Shown: positions 63,631 to 64,000 of the stretch, in pieces
Position numbering within the stretch: position 1 is the first letter of the stretch
Layout of the letters: each line of letters starts with the position of its first letter
From: Chryseobacterium oranimense
GTDB taxonomy: Bacteria > Bacteroidota > Bacteroidia > Flavobacteriales > Weeksellaceae
Assembly (NCBI RefSeq): GCF_025244725.1
Contig: NZ_CP104203.1
Coordinates: 2,790,001 to 2,854,000 of the forward strand
Length of the DNA: 64,000 nucleotides
Direction: 5' to 3'
The notes under the pieces: generated by a model
Told to the model about the DNA's origin: nothing
Databases searched by the model: none
What the model saw: only the letters and a program-made list of their open reading frames with translations
Made by a program: the position numbers and the translations under genes

Positions 63631-63662
63631 TTGCATGATACTATTTTTATTATATATCTTTG
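63631..63662 (+). promoter_or_regulatory. Promoter of the outer membrane beta-barrel gene
   Basis: TTG (63631-63633), 21 bases, then TATCTTTG (63655-63662) match the housekeeping consensus. Transcription should start near 63668, about 48 bases before the ATG at 63716. Confidence 0.65.
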
Positions 63663-63715
63663 CTATGTTAAATAATAACAAATACAAGCTATTAAACAAC
63701 TAAAATAAAATAATC

Positions 63716-64000
63716 ATGAAAACTCAAATCTTTATTGCCGCCTTATTTTTCAGCGGACTGGCAGCTGCCCAGCAGTCAAAAGATACCCTGAAAGTAAAAA
63801 ACATTGAAGCTGTCAATATCAAGAAACAGGTTTTCAAAAAACAGAGTGACCGTTTCATTTACGATGTAGCTTCTTCCCCGATCGCAAAGGGAACGAATAC
63901 CTTCAATCTCCTGAAACAAACTCCAATGATTTCAAGTATCGACGGAAAATCATTGAAGATCATGGGAAAATCTGATGTCGTGGTTTACATCAACAACAAA
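63716..64000 (+). CDS. Outer membrane beta-barrel family protein, 5' part only
   Basis: The first 95 residues are visible, and the gene runs off the window. The signal peptide is KTQIFIAALFFSGLAAAQ. The following NIEAVNIKKQVFKKQSDRFIYDV and the plug-like NLLKQTPMISSIDGKSLKIMGKSDVVVYINN match the TonB-receptor-like outer membrane beta-barrel family of Bacteroidota. Unlike many members it lacks the N-terminal carboxypeptidase-regulatory domain. Likely cargo is unknown. It has one clear housekeeping promoter and a possible ECF promoter upstream. Confidence 0.8.
   Translation, partial: MKTQIFIAALFFSGLAAAQQSKDTLKVKNIEAVNIKKQVFKKQSDRFIYDVASSPIAKGTNTFNLLKQTPMISSIDGKSLKIMGKSDVVVYINNK

Overview
The window is a chromosomal segment of a member of the Bacteroidota, class Flavobacteriia, most likely Chryseobacterium or a close relative in the Weeksellaceae. 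This rests on several points. The DNA is AT-rich. Promoters follow the flavobacterial pattern (-33 TTG, about 19-22 bases, -7 TAnnTTTG). Bacteroidota families recur (DUF4292, DUF4254, DUF2851, DUF4350, a type IX secretion sorting domain, BshA for bacillithiol, OmpA with thrombospondin type 3 repeats). Methionine synthase is split. I saw no rRNA, tRNA, phage, complete insertion sequence or CRISPR array. Most genes are core housekeeping genes.

Layout. 0-8.4 kb: the 5' part of a dihydroorotase gene, then a rightward run of a lipid-linked sugar flippase, a sugar nucleotidyltransferase, a DUF4292 lipoprotein, an EnvC-like murein hydrolase activator, TatA, DUF4254, a lipoprotein and RibA. 8.4-17.2 kb: two small lipoproteins, a secreted family 3 glycosidase, BshA, DUF2851, PspC, a GNAT acetyltransferase, a SIMPL protein and a tandem pair of secreted regulatory-domain proteins. 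17.3-20.7 kb: a UvrD/AddA-like helicase-nuclease followed by an intergenic region packed with DnaA-box-like 9-mers (an origin candidate) and a very strong hairpin. 20.7-31.3 kb: ferritin, a Spy-like protein, an Asn/Gly/Arg repeat protein, a DPE2-like 4-alpha-glucanotransferase, a type IX cargo protein, CysS, DinB, FolE and a GNAT-like protein.

31.3-41.2 kb is a leftward methionine locus. It starts at a promoter plus SAM-I riboswitch and runs MetX-like acyltransferase, homoserine dehydrogenase with ACT domains but no aspartokinase, a MetZ/MetB-like PLP enzyme, the MetH N-terminal half, a fatty acid desaturase, the MetH C-terminal half and MetF. Together these carry aspartate semialdehyde-derived homoserine to methionine, with the leader RNA sensing the end product SAM.

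41.3-44.0 kb holds a GH63-like glucosidase. 44.0-51.9 kb holds OsmC and an envelope cluster (DUF58, MoxR ATPase, DUF4350, a DUF4129-like protein, a membrane protein, SpoIIM family, divergent RDD protein). 52-64 kb holds a small acetyltransferase, a glycosyltransferase next to an LpxH-like phosphoesterase, YebC, OmpA, SmpB, an ABC-F ATPase, an M48 protease, RecJ, NadD, an unknown secreted protein, DUF3817 and the start of an outer membrane beta-barrel protein.

The most unusual signal is non-coding. At least seven intergenic spots carry short arrays with strict 7- or 8-base periodicity, each with its own core. Several are arranged as inverted arms. One pair exactly brackets a 38-codon remnant of a four-helix-bundle (23S rRNA intervening-sequence type) protein. 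This looks like a recurrent, decayed element class that ordinary annotation leaves blank.
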